DNA from: Pseudoalteromonas piscicida
GTDB lineage: Bacteria > Pseudomonadota > Gammaproteobacteria > Enterobacterales > Alteromonadaceae
Direction of reading: 5' to 3'
DNA length: 64,000 nucleotides
NCBI RefSeq assembly: GCF_002208135.1
Contig: NZ_CP021647.1
Location: forward strand, 871,501 to 935,500
Shown here: positions 7,837 to 16,801 of the stretch, piece by piece
How the letters are laid out: each line of letters starts with the position of its first letter
How positions within the stretch are numbered: position 1 is the first letter of the stretch
Made by a program: the position numbers and the translations under genes
The notes under the pieces: model-generated
Seen by the model: the letters and a program-made list of their open reading frames with translations, nothing else
Told to the model about the DNA's origin: nothing
Databases searched by the model: none

Positions 7837-10155
7837 TCAAGTTGATGGAGGAAGAGCTAGACGAATATCTGAAGGTTTTGGCTTCTCTTTAGGTTTGCCT
7901 TCTTCGTTCAATAAACCATTGGCGTTGCAGTATGCTTGCCAAGCAATATTGTATACGGCATCTCCTGTTTCATAAGGCATGAGCACGTGATCTGTAGGTT
8001 CGTCTGTTTGAACTTCTTGATCTTTCGGATAAGTGTAATCAATAGCAGAGAAGCTGTTATCTTTAAGATTAAACTTAAATAATTGCATAAAGCATTTTTT
8101 GTCTTCACCGGAAAGTTTTGGGAAGAGTTGAGAGGCTGAGATAGGCACTGCACACCCACCCAAGTTATTACACTTATTATCAGCAGGGGCACTCTTTGGC
8201 CCTGTTGATACACTACCACCACAGCTACCACCTGGCGTTGTACTATGAACAAAACCACAGCCACCTTGTGCTTTACAGTCGTTACTACCCTTACAGCTGT
8301 GATAGACCTCAGGAGGTGGTAAGTCATCCGAGCCGATGTTGGTATAGCTCATTCCTTGGCAGGCATGATAAAGGGTGTTCGGATTTTGTGGGGCGATACC
8401 CGTTACTAAATCTGGCGCAATTCCCGTAGTTGCCCAGCAAATCGAGATCCTATCGCCAGAGCCACCCATTGCAGGGCCCGGAAATTCAGTGGTTTTACCT
8501 GACCAGTAACGATCAAGTGCTGAAGTTAGACCTTTAATTGTGCCTACTGCAGATTGACTAAATAGCTTGTTTGTTTCCTGCGTTTTTTTGTCTGTTTCCC
8601 TAAGATTATTGAGTGCGTGCACTACGCTATCCACTGGTGGAAGTTGTGGGTGACGTCCGTGTGCTTCATCACCGCCGTTGGGATCCAATAATGCCTCAGT
8701 CCAACTATTACCCTCAGCAAACCAAGTTGGCCAAGTCAGGTAGCGTTCTTTATGAGCCGTTGTTGGTTTTTCATAACTAACAATGAGCTTCATCGTATCG
8801 GTGAAAATTTGAAAGTGGTCTTTATATTTGTTGGCTATTCGGGCACAGGCTGAACCGGATAACGGTTTGTCATCTGTGCTCGGATAGTCATGCTCTAAGG
8901 CAGGTTCATCTGGTTGAAAACGTGCATCTACAGTGCTCGGGTGAGCAGGCTTAGCCGCACTTTGTAATTTACCCAAGACACTTTGGGCCCAAGGCTCTTC
9001 TGCCCAGCGTAAACATATCATTTTTGCAACGCCGTCACCTTCACCTTGATCTGTGATTGCATTGACATTATTTATGAGTGCTTTTTTTAACAAATTATGT
9101 TCATTATATTTCTCAAGAGAACCTTTTATTTTAGGAAATTGGGCATCATATGAAGTATCACCGGGACGTTCATTAAAGTAGTTTCTTTGCGCTCTAGCAT
9201 CGTTTGCTTCAGCCTTTGAGAGCGCATAGTCTAGTAGACTCGTGTTATCATCGTATTCAATTTGAATATAGTCCCAATAACTCAAGTACATATGTCCAAT
9301 TGAGCCAAATAGTGGCAAATCACTTTCGGTGTAATCCGGTTTCCACCAGTCGTATGGGGCTTGTTCAAAATATTTTGGCTGTTTTGTTTTTGCGTCTGGC
9401 TCTAAAAACTGCGGCTGAATAATTTTTTTAGCGTTTTCTTCAGTCTCTTCTATTAGCATAAAGAGTAAAGTCTGTTCTTTATTTAGCTCTGTCGCATTAA
9501 CGCGCAGGTCTTGTAATGTTTTACCAGGAAAAATTTGTTCGAAATAAGCTTGAACTTCTGGGCTTAGCTTAGATAAGTCTGTAGTACAGTCTGCAAAGTC
9601 TAAAATATGTGGAATACCACTTTGATTGTTGTAGCACTTCCAACCAAATTTTTCGTCAATTAACGCCTGACTGGTAAAGCTCGGTGTGAGCCCTAGTTTA
9701 CTCGCCATATTTGAAGCGAGTTGCAGATGCAGCATCTCTTCAATAAATACGCTATAAACGCCGTTAAAAACCTGTTCATTGACATTAAGTTCAGAATTAC
9801 TAATACCAATAAACCTGTCTTTTAAATCGTTGTCGTAAGGAGACAGTCGTTCTGAAGGAATGTATCCCGCAGTCGGACCAAGCCCTGGCCAGTAACGGCC
9901 AGGATAGAGATTTGAAGAGTCCGCAATCTGGTGTGTGCCTTGAATTGAGTAGAGGCCGGTCATATAAAGTGGGATTGTGAATAACTCCACGTTAATCGCA
10001 GCTTGTGCAATTGCTTTCAGACAAGATAAATCAGCAGCCTTATACTCGCTACTGCGCGCTTTAATTTGTTGTTTTTGTGCACTGCTTAAGAGGATGTTGG
10101 CATCAATCTCTTTATCTACTTCTACCGATGGGCCTGTTTTGTTCTGCACATTCAT
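7837..10155 (-). CDS. Large ferritin-like (iminophenyl-pyruvate dimer synthase-type) protein with Cys-rich tail
   Basis: 772 residues, no signal peptide. Residues ~40-300 form a ferritin-like domain related to VioB-type iminophenyl-pyruvate dimer synthase, with carboxylate/His metal-ligand candidates Glu57 (NVELFTIPLY), Glu139-Glu140..His143 (FIEEMLHLQL) and 'MLIEETEEN' further on. The C-terminal third holds a cysteine pattern: Cys599 (ACQGMS), then Cys621-x5-Cys627-x5-Cys633 (SCKGSNDCKAQGGCG), Cys645, and Cys662-x5-Cys668 (KCNNLGGCAV). CKGxNxCKxxGGC-like motifs occur, as I recall, in short precursors next to DUF692/DUF2063 genes (bufferin-like RiPPs). First gene of the operon, with AAGGAG six bases before the ATG. 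Inference: it is the substrate or co-enzyme of the MNIO downstream. Violacein genes themselves are absent. Confidence 0.85.
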   Translation of the reverse strand: MNVQNKTGPSVEVDKEIDANILLSSAQKQQIKARSSEYKAADLSCLKAIAQAAINVELFTIPLYMTGLYSIQGTHQIADSSNLYPGRYWPGLGPTAGYIPSERLSPYDNDLKDRFIGISNSELNVNEQVFNGVYSVFIEEMLHLQLASNMASKLGLTPSFTSQALIDEKFGWKCYNNQSGIPHILDFADCTTDLSKLSPEVQAYFEQIFPGKTLQDLRVNATELNKEQTLLFMLIEETEENAKKIIQPQFLEPDAKTKQPKYFEQAPYDWWKPDYTESDLPLFGSIGHMYLSYWDYIQIEYDDNTSLLDYALSKAEANDARAQRNYFNERPGDTSYDAQFPKIKGSLEKYNEHNLLKKALINNVNAITDQGEGDGVAKMICLRWAEEPWAQSVLGKLQSAAKPAHPSTVDARFQPDEPALEHDYPSTDDKPLSGSACARIANKYKDHFQIFTDTMKLIVSYEKPTTAHKERYLTWPTWFAEGNSWTEALLDPNGGDEAHGRHPQLPPVDSVVHALNNLRETDKKTQETNKLFSQSAVGTIKGLTSALDRYWSGKTTEFPGPAMGGSGDRISICWATTGIAPDLVTGIAPQNPNTLYHACQGMSYTNIGSDDLPPPEVYHSCKGSNDCKAQGGCGFVHSTTPGGSCGGSVSTGPKSAPADNKCNNLGGCAVPISASQLFPKLSGEDKKCFMQLFKFNLKDNSFSAIDYTYPKDQEVQTDEPTDHVLMPYETGDAVYNIAWQAYCNANGLLNEEGKPKEKPKPSDIRLALPPST

Positions 10156-10390
10156 GGTTTGCTCCTTTGTGACGGTGAACGTTATGCAATACCACTGGCT
10201 TAAATAAAAATAAGTTAGGATTTAGGTTATTTATCCAAGGCAACTCAAAATTTAAGCAAGTTGATGTAGGTGAGCGATGAACACTCGTTATACAAAGTAG
10301 TCGTAAAAAGAGATAAGATCGATTACGAGATATTACATGCTGGTAACTTTTTTATAACCTATTTAAGGGGCACAAAGCGAATAAGCTGAA

Positions 10391-10433
10391 AGGATAAAAG
10401 AAGTGGTTTAAAGTCCAGAGCCTTAAACCACTT
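10391..10433 (-). terminator. Terminator of the tricorn-like protease gene
   Basis: On the minus strand a perfect 11-bp stem (AAGTGGTTTAA 10401-10411 with TTAAACCACTT 10423-10433) is followed by CTTTTATCC. It lies 20 bases beyond the stop codon of the S41 gene and before the promoter region of the ferritin-like operon. Confidence 0.85.
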
Positions 10434-10452
10434 TGAGGAGCTAGTTACGCGC

Positions 10453-13400
10453 TCAGAACTTAGATGGTGCAGGAGGCACAGTCAGTGTTTTCTTCGGGCT
10501 ATCTTTTAACTCTTGCAATAGCTCTTGCACCGCACGCTCGACTGAAGGATCTTTACCTGCATGAACAAGCTCAGGTCTATCGATCACTTCGATATCAGGG
10601 CTTACGCCTTCGTTCTCGATTATCCAATTACCATCGTTATCTAGAATTCGGAAGGTCGCTGCGATCACCTGACCACCGTCAACTAGACTCGGGTTACCTG
10701 AGATACCAATTAGACCACCCCAAGTGCGAGTACCAATCAGTTTGCCAAGACCCGCCTGACGGAAGTAGTAAGGTAGAGCATCACCACCGGAACTTGAATA
10801 ACCATTGATAAGCATGGCTTTTGGACCATCGTGTGCAAACGAAGGTGTTTTTGTTGGTTCAACACCACGGCGTTTCCAATAGTTAAGTGGCTTACGAGCA
10901 AGCCAAGTGATCATGTGCTCAGGGATAAAGCCGCCGCCGTTATAACGGTCGTCGATGATCAGCGCATCTTTGCTCGTTTGTGGCATAAAGTTCTTAAATA
11001 ATGAACGGTTACCATCATAATGAGTATTTGGCAGGTGAACATAGCCAATCTTACCGTTTGATAGTTTATCCACGTAGTCTGCGCGTGATTGAACCCATGC
11101 CATGTAACGTAAGCCTTGCTCGCTGGCGACAGGTTTTACCGTGGTTTTCCAGCTATCATCAGCGCTTGGTGATTTACTCAATACCAGCTCAACTTGCTCG
11201 CCTAGGGTGTTTTCAAGTAGCTCGTAAAAGTTAACCACGTCTTTTACCGAGCGGCCATTTACCGAGATGATGTAATCACCCGCATTGGCATTCACGCCAG
11301 TTTCATCGAGTGGTGAACGGTAGTCTTCATGCCAGTTCTCACCTTTGTAGATACGCTCAATTTTTACGTAGCCAGACTGATGAGCGCTTATTTCTGCGCC
11401 AAGTAAACCATGCTTTTTGCGCTCGGCTGTTGGGGCATCACCAGATTGTACGTAAATGTGACCTGCGTTGATTTCACCTGCAATTTCGCTAAGTACATAG
11501 TCTAAGTCGCTACGGTGTGCGACAGCGCTGGCAAGTGGTTGATACTTCTCCAAGATAGCATCCCAATCTTGACCGTGGTGATGCTCGTCGTAGAACCAGT
11601 CGCGTAAGGTACGCCAGCCTTCTACATACATTTGTTGCCACTCAACTTGCGGGTCGATTTTCAGTGTCATCTTAGATAAATCAAGCTGACTGGCTTTTAA
11701 ATCTTGCTTTGGCTTTGGTGCAATGACACTGAAGTTGTTACCAGCGCGAGCGATCAGGTGTTTACCGCCTGCGGCAACTTTATAGCTGCTTACGCCTTCG
11801 GCGACGGTTTCTAGTTTGCTATCTGGCTCGGTGCCGAGGAGCTTTAACGCACCGCCAGTTAAGGTCAGTACGCCGCCTTCAACACCTGTGAGTGAACTGT
11901 AGTTACCAGCTGGGGCTGAGAGTGATACAACCCGTGACATAAAGCCGTTGGCCTCAATGTGATTTTCTTGTTTGTCGCTGTCCTTTTTCGTTTCTTCGTC
12001 TGATTGAATGCTTAACTCATCACTTTCAAAGGCATTAAGCGGCTTGATCTGACTATTCACCGCAACGCTATAAATGCGCGTGGCATTATTAAACATATAA
12101 TCAAATTCATAGCTGCTAAAGGTAAGGTTATAGTCGCGCTCAGAAGTGAAATAAATGTAGTTACCGTCAGGAGAGAAAGTCGGGTTACGCTCACTGGTCA
12201 TGTTGTCAGTCAGTCGAGTGACCTTTTTATCCTCAGTGTTATAGTGCCAAAGCGAGGCGTAGCGGTTTTCATTGTTTTTAACAAAAACAATATCTTCACT
12301 GTTTGGCGACCAAGTATATTCAGTTAGACCATCTTCGTCGTATTTGGCGGTGTCAATTTTATGCATATCGCCAGATTTCGCATCAACCCACCATAGCGTG
12401 TGGTTTTTATCTGCGAAGAGTAGTTTGCTGTTATCAGCGGACCAAATTGGTGTAAAGCGCCAGATGGTACCATTGTCGGTTAACTGGATGGTTTTGTTGT
12501 TATTTGCTCTATCTTTGAGATAGATCTCATATTCACCTGTTTTATCGCTCATGTAGGCAATATAACGGCCATTCGGTGACCAGCTAGCTTCAATTTCACG
12601 GCCTTCTGGCGTGTAAGAAAGGTTGCGAGTTGGGCCCTGTTTTACTGGGACTGAGAATAACTCACCACGGGCAGTAAACAATGCACGCTTACCATCGTGT
12701 GATATATCCATAGAATCAATAAAGTCGCTAACGTTTTTACTATATGGCATGGCATATTGACGCACACCTGCTACATCGATTTGTAGCTTCTTAGCGGTCT
12801 TTGTCGCTTCCTCAAAGCGATATAAGTAACCGCCATTTTCGTAGACAATGGCATCTGGCCCAGCTGATGGCCAAAGCACGTCAAAGTCTTTGTGGTCAGT
12901 CATTTTTATCGGTGACTTACCATCGCGATATTTATAAAGGTTGAGCGTGTATTCACGGTCAGACACAAAGTAAATACTGTCATTCACCCAAGTTGGTTGT
13001 TGATCGGTGGCTTTGTCAGTGGTGAGTTGTTTGGACGTATTGTTTTTAAGGTCGTAAATCCAAACATCCTGTGCTCGACCACCACGGGAGCGCTTCCAGG
13101 TTCTAAACTCTCTGTCGATTGGCGTGTAAACATACTTGCTACCATCAGGGGAAAGCATACCACCGCCAGTTTCAGGGATAGCCATCGGCTGTTCAAGTCC
13201 ACCTTCTACCGGTACCATATATGGACGACCCATACGTTTACCCCATGGTGTGCGATTTGCTCTAAACACGATATGTTTACCGTCTGGTGTCCAGTCCATC
13301 ACTCGATAGTCGAACCCACCACGTGGTGGCATTTGCCCAACATCGTTGTAATAAGTGAGTTGCTTTAATCCCGAGCCGTCAGCATTGATCACATAGATTT

Positions 13401-13671
13401 GGCGGCTGCCATTATACTCGGCGGCAAAAGCGATTTTGCTGCCATCTGGAGAGAACTTAGGGAAGGTCTCAAAACCAATATGGTCAGTCAGACGCTGACT
13501 TTTACCTGTGTTGGTATTGGCAATATAAATGTCGCCAGCATACACAAAAGTGACTTTATCTTTGTGAATATCTGGAAAGCGGAGTAGGCGAGTATCTTCT
13601 GTCTGATACGCTGAAACAAAAGGCGCGGCCGCCGCAGCAATGGCGAGCACGAGTGTTTTTATCTTCATCAT
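10453..13671 (-). CDS. Tricorn-like S41-family secreted protease
   Basis: About 1072 residues. A signal peptide (KIKTLVLAIAAAAAPFVSA) follows the ATG pair at 13671/13668; the frame is open to 13836 but those 55 upstream codons lack a signal sequence, overlap the neighbouring terminator, and are probably untranslated. Then come two beta-propellers with repeated 'SPDGSKIAF', 'TPDGKHIVF' blades (~30-650), a tricorn core C1 region ('YDEHHHGQDWDAI'), a PDZ domain ('GDYIISVNGRSVKDV'), and the S41 catalytic domain with the Ser in 'GYSSSGGDALPYY' and the acidic 'IENEGVSPDIEV' motif. Tricorn homologues degrade oligopeptides to short peptides; in bacteria most are periplasmic. Transcribed alone between terminators. 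Confidence 0.92.
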   Translation of the reverse strand: MMKIKTLVLAIAAAAAPFVSAYQTEDTRLLRFPDIHKDKVTFVYAGDIYIANTNTGKSQRLTDHIGFETFPKFSPDGSKIAFAAEYNGSRQIYVINADGSGLKQLTYYNDVGQMPPRGGFDYRVMDWTPDGKHIVFRANRTPWGKRMGRPYMVPVEGGLEQPMAIPETGGGMLSPDGSKYVYTPIDREFRTWKRSRGGRAQDVWIYDLKNNTSKQLTTDKATDQQPTWVNDSIYFVSDREYTLNLYKYRDGKSPIKMTDHKDFDVLWPSAGPDAIVYENGGYLYRFEEATKTAKKLQIDVAGVRQYAMPYSKNVSDFIDSMDISHDGKRALFTARGELFSVPVKQGPTRNLSYTPEGREIEASWSPNGRYIAYMSDKTGEYEIYLKDRANNNKTIQLTDNGTIWRFTPIWSADNSKLLFADKNHTLWWVDAKSGDMHKIDTAKYDEDGLTEYTWSPNSEDIVFVKNNENRYASLWHYNTEDKKVTRLTDNMTSERNPTFSPDGNYIYFTSERDYNLTFSSYEFDYMFNNATRIYSVAVNSQIKPLNAFESDELSIQSDEETKKDSDKQENHIEANGFMSRVVSLSAPAGNYSSLTGVEGGVLTLTGGALKLLGTEPDSKLETVAEGVSSYKVAAGGKHLIARAGNNFSVIAPKPKQDLKASQLDLSKMTLKIDPQVEWQQMYVEGWRTLRDWFYDEHHHGQDWDAILEKYQPLASAVAHRSDLDYVLSEIAGEINAGHIYVQSGDAPTAERKKHGLLGAEISAHQSGYVKIERIYKGENWHEDYRSPLDETGVNANAGDYIISVNGRSVKDVVNFYELLENTLGEQVELVLSKSPSADDSWKTTVKPVASEQGLRYMAWVQSRADYVDKLSNGKIGYVHLPNTHYDGNRSLFKNFMPQTSKDALIIDDRYNGGGFIPEHMITWLARKPLNYWKRRGVEPTKTPSFAHDGPKAMLINGYSSSGGDALPYYFRQAGLGKLIGTRTWGGLIGISGNPSLVDGGQVIAATFRILDNDGNWIIENEGVSPDIEVIDRPELVHAGKDPSVERAVQELLQELKDSPKKTLTVPPAPSKF

Positions 13672-13763
13672 AATATAGGTATTTCCGTTATTATTTTGAT
13701 ACATAATAACGATTGATAAGTGAAATGCACCCAATTTAGATGAGTAGCTTGTTTCAAAATGTG

Positions 13764-13804
13764 AAAAAACACCCCAACGCGGAGTGTGGTCGCGAAGAGG
13801 TGTT
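13764..13804 (-). terminator. Terminator of the outer-membrane barrel gene
   Basis: On the minus strand AACACC (complement of 13799-13804) pairs with GGTGTT (complement of 13768-13773), with an inner CGCG/CGCG stem, followed by a TTTTTT tract. It stops transcription of the 13849-14652 gene before the tricorn-like gene. Confidence 0.7.
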
Positions 13805-13848
13805 GAGTAGTTGGGGGAGGTACAGATGTACCTCAATCATGTGTTGAT

Positions 13849-14652
13849 TTAGAACTGAGCAACAAAAGTTAGGTTGCTTGTTTCACCGCCGTCTGTGTCA
13901 ACTACACTGCCTTTAAGGTAGTAAGTGTCGTTGAAGAAGTATTTAGCTTCTACCGCTAAGTCTGAATCATATGAACCTAGACCAAGCGCAAAGTTGCGAG
14001 TGAAATAGTAATTTGCAAGCACGTTTGTTACAGAGTCGTCTGCAAAATCTGTATCAATGCGGTTGTGCTCTACATCGATTGTGAAGTAGCTTTCACCACC
14101 TACATGCATGAAGTAACGTGCACTTAGGTTTAGGTAATCAAATTCGTCTTCAGTTTCAACTGTGAAACCGATGTAATCTGTAGAATTGAGTTCGTGGTTG
14201 TACTCAGCTTTGAACCAAGTAGTATCACCGTTTTCAAACTCTTCTTGGCGAATGCTTAGCTTTAGATTGTCGTTGTAAAGGTAACCAAAACCGAAAGAGT
14301 AATGGTCGTCAGCTTCGCCAAGATCTGCGATGCTAGCAGTTACAAACCATTCTTTAGTGATAAAGCCTTCACCACGAGCTGAGAAAGCATTTGAATAATC
14401 ATCGTTAAAGTAACTTACGCCTACATTGCTGTCCGTATCAAGGTAGCCAAAGTCATCCCATACGCCTACTGATTCTTGAGGTGCGAAGAAATAGCGAGAA
14501 GAAAGCATCAGTGCGCGGTTGTCAGAGCCATCATAGTCATAATCTGTGTAACTAGCGGTGTTGAACCACTCTTTTTGTACGTTACCAGTGTTAGCCTGAG
14601 CTGCTGCTGAAACAAGTAGTGAAACAGCTGCGATAGATAGTAGTTTTTTCAT
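13849..14652 (-). CDS. Putative outer-membrane beta-barrel protein (porin-like)
   Basis: 267 residues. The signal peptide KKLLSIAAVSLLVSAAAQA is followed by alternating hydrophobic/polar beta strands rich in Tyr, Phe, Asp and Asn, and the chain ends in Phe ('NLTFVAQF'), the outer-membrane barrel signature. Very acidic, as is common in marine porin-like proteins. The start at 14652 is preferred because AAAGGG lies six bases before it; the frame is open seven codons further. Similar proteins are often annotated as putative porins; ligand unknown. Monocistronic. Confidence 0.8.
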   Translation of the reverse strand: MKKLLSIAAVSLLVSAAAQANTGNVQKEWFNTASYTDYDYDGSDNRALMLSSRYFFAPQESVGVWDDFGYLDTDSNVGVSYFNDDYSNAFSARGEGFITKEWFVTASIADLGEADDHYSFGFGYLYNDNLKLSIRQEEFENGDTTWFKAEYNHELNSTDYIGFTVETEDEFDYLNLSARYFMHVGGESYFTIDVEHNRIDTDFADDSVTNVLANYYFTRNFALGLGSYDSDLAVEAKYFFNDTYYLKGSVVDTDGGETSNLTFVAQF

Positions 14653-14822
14653 AGTCATCCCTTTAATTTCCATATATTGAGCTACATCGACTCAACGGCG
14701 CGCATGGTAGTATTAGAAATCTGAACGGAAGCTGACAATAATGAAAAAAGTTTGGATATTGGCAAAAAAGCTGAGACTTAATTATGCTTTTTGTCTATGA
14801 GATAAACATAAAGGAAGAGAAC

Positions 14823-15209
14823 ATGACGAATTCATTCCATGGTATATCAATAGGCACTGAGCGCTTTGGAGATGATATTTATCTCACACTTAAGCCTACA
14901 GGTAAACTCACTCATGAAGATTATGTTGTTATTACACCAATAATCGAGAGTGCACTGAAAGCCGTAACAACGCCTAAAATCTATGCATTTCTTGATGCGA
15001 CTGATTTTGAAGGCTGGGAGCCAAGGGCCATGTGGGATGACTTCCGACTCGCCTTTGAGCATAGCACTGAATTTGCCAAAGTAGCAATATATGGTGGCAA
15101 AAATTGGCATCGACTTGCTGCAACAATAGGTAATTGGTTTGTTACTGGGAAAGTGAAGTATTTTGATGATAAAGGAGATGCGCTGAATTGGCTTAATGAA
15201 CGAGATTGA
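14823..15209 (+). CDS. SpoIIAA-like (STAS/Sec14-type) protein
   Basis: 128 residues, cytoplasmic. The pattern 'GISIGTERFGDDIYLTLKPTGKLTHEDYVVITPIIESAL', 'YAFLDATDFEGWEPRAMWDDFRLAFEHSTEFAKVAIYG' and 'VKYFDDKGDALNWLNE' fits the SpoIIAA-like family, which folds like an anti-sigma-factor antagonist but lacks the phosphorylatable Ser. Function is unknown; members are often single-domain housekeeping-type proteins of environmental bacteria. The start at 14823 is chosen for the GGAAGAG ribosome-binding site. Confidence 0.85.
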   Translation: MTNSFHGISIGTERFGDDIYLTLKPTGKLTHEDYVVITPIIESALKAVTTPKIYAFLDATDFEGWEPRAMWDDFRLAFEHSTEFAKVAIYGGKNWHRLAATIGNWFVTGKVKYFDDKGDALNWLNERD

Positions 15210-15351
15210 TCAAAGTTGAATTAAATTCATGACCTATGCTGTATGGCTTAAAGCGCTAGCTACGTGTGCAAAAAGTGGATTATTCAACCTATCATCAGTA
15301 TAGTGAAGTAACACCATTGGCTTTTGTCATAACGGCTTAGGAGCTCCAACT

Positions 15352-16044
15352 GTGAAAAAAATACTGATCACTGGTGCAAACCGCGGTATTGGACTTGCGT
15401 TAACTAAAACCTATCTGCAGGCTGGTTGGCACGTGTTAGCAACGTGTCGAGACCCGCTTATTGCTTCAGAATTAAATTCTCTTGCGCCAACTTTTCCTGA
15501 GCTCCAAGTATTTGCCCTAGATGTGACCAATTACGACCAGATGGAAGAATTAAGCGAGAAGCTGGCCCCTGTTGCCATCGATATTGTTATCAACAATGCG
15601 GGTATTTATGGGCCGAAAGACTATGCATTTGGTGAAACCGATATAGAAGCGTGGCGAGAAGTGATGGAGGTTAATGTATTTTCCACCATGCGACTCGCAG
15701 AGCTGTTTTACACCCACCTTTGTAATGGCAACGAAAAGATTTTTGCGGCCATTTCCTCTAAGGTAGGCAGCCACACCATGAATACCAAAGGTGGCGGTTA
15801 TATCTATCGCAGCTCCAAGGCAGCGCTAAACTCAGTGGTAAAAAGCCTATCAAATGATTTACTGGGTGAAGGGATCCGCACCGTTGCGCTTCACCCTGGC
15901 TGGGTTCAAACGGAAATGGGTGGCCCTAACGCCTTAATTTCCCCAGATGAGTCTGCAAGTGGGATCTATTCCGTGTTATCTCATTTCGTGGATGCACAAA
16001 GCGGAGGCTTTTACGACTATAGCGGCGATGCTATTCCATGGTAA
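15352..16044 (+). CDS. Short-chain dehydrogenase/reductase (C-factor-like)
   Basis: 230 residues starting with GTG, with TAGGAG eight bases upstream. The NAD(P)-binding TGANRGIG motif lies at residues 7-14, NNAG near residue 82, and the catalytic Tyr152-x3-Lys156 (YRSSK). It belongs to classical SDRs of the C-factor type (short, ending 'GGFYDYSGDAIPW'). The oxidised/reduced substrate is unknown. Confidence 0.92.
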   Translation: MKKILITGANRGIGLALTKTYLQAGWHVLATCRDPLIASELNSLAPTFPELQVFALDVTNYDQMEELSEKLAPVAIDIVINNAGIYGPKDYAFGETDIEAWREVMEVNVFSTMRLAELFYTHLCNGNEKIFAAISSKVGSHTMNTKGGGYIYRSSKAALNSVVKSLSNDLLGEGIRTVALHPGWVQTEMGGPNALISPDESASGIYSVLSHFVDAQSGGFYDYSGDAIPW

Positions 16045-16135
16045 TAAACAGATAGCTAATCTGCGCTGACACGAGAAATAAGATACTCTGGCTACTTAAT
16101 GAAACTGATAAATTGAGTAGCGCCCACATAGGAAT

Positions 16136-16801
16136 GTGCATACAGTGGTAGAAGTTCAAAACTTGGTCTTCACGCGTCGTGATGGTGAGGTGAATCGAGC
16201 TGTATTAGATAAGCTTAGTCTCAGTATTGCTGCTAAAGAGCAGGTCGCGATTGTTGGAGATAGTGGATCGGGTAAAACCACATTGATCCATCTTATTGGT
16301 GGTTTGTTAAAGCCCGATAGCGGCAGCATTGTTATTGATGGCCAAAACATTACGCAATTTAATGATACCGAGCTGGCGCTCTATCGTCGCGGTTTGGGGA
16401 TGATATTTCAGCACTATCAATTACTTGCACCTCTATCTGTCTACGACAATATTGTCTTTCAAGCACAGCTAAATCAAATGAATCCCAAGCAAAGCGACGT
16501 CAATGCGCTGGCAGAACGCTTGGGGATTTTGCATAAATTAACAGCCTTGCCTCAGCAATTGTCAGGTGGTGAGCAGCAGCGAGTTGGTATCGCACGTGCC
16601 ATGATCAACAAGCCTAAGTTATTGCTGGCCGATGAGCCGACGGGCAACTTAGATGCTGCGAAAAGCGAAGAAGTGGTATCGCTTCTGCGTGAGCTGTGCG
16701 AAGAGCAAGGCGTTAACTTGCTTATGGTTACGCACAGCCAACACCTTGCTGACAGCCTCGATAGAAAAATCACCATTCAAAATAACCGTGCCTATGGCTA
16801 A
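16136..16801 (+). CDS. ABC transporter ATP-binding protein (LolD/AttE-like)
   Basis: 221 residues. Walker A GDSGSGKT (~residue 41), signature LSGGEQQRVGIARAM (~142), Walker B LLLADEPTGNLD (~163) and the His switch MVTHS are all intact. It is the MacB/LolD type, which pairs with FtsX-like permeases. The start is GTG, either 16136 or 16145 (the latter gives better spacing to AGGAA). It overlaps the permease gene by 8 bases and together with the CrtC-like lipoprotein downstream matches an AttEFGH-type export system. Confidence 0.93.
   Translation: MHTVVEVQNLVFTRRDGEVNRAVLDKLSLSIAAKEQVAIVGDSGSGKTTLIHLIGGLLKPDSGSIVIDGQNITQFNDTELALYRRGLGMIFQHYQLLAPLSVYDNIVFQAQLNQMNPKQSDVNALAERLGILHKLTALPQQLSGGEQQRVGIARAMINKPKLLLADEPTGNLDAAKSEEVVSLLRELCEEQGVNLLMVTHSQHLADSLDRKITIQNNRAYG

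Noticed and set aside
7908..8327. Second minus-strand frame of 139 codons inside the ferritin-like gene
   Set aside because: It lies inside the ferritin-like gene in another frame; low-complexity composition and no start signal.
7837..10155. Violacein biosynthesis, suggested by the VioB-type domain
   Set aside because: No vioA, vioC, vioD or vioE homologue is present; the domain family is wider than violacein synthesis.
10464..10808. Plus-strand frame of 114 codons over the 3' end of the tricorn-like gene
   Set aside because: Antisense to the S41 catalytic domain, whose motifs are intact; no ribosome-binding site.
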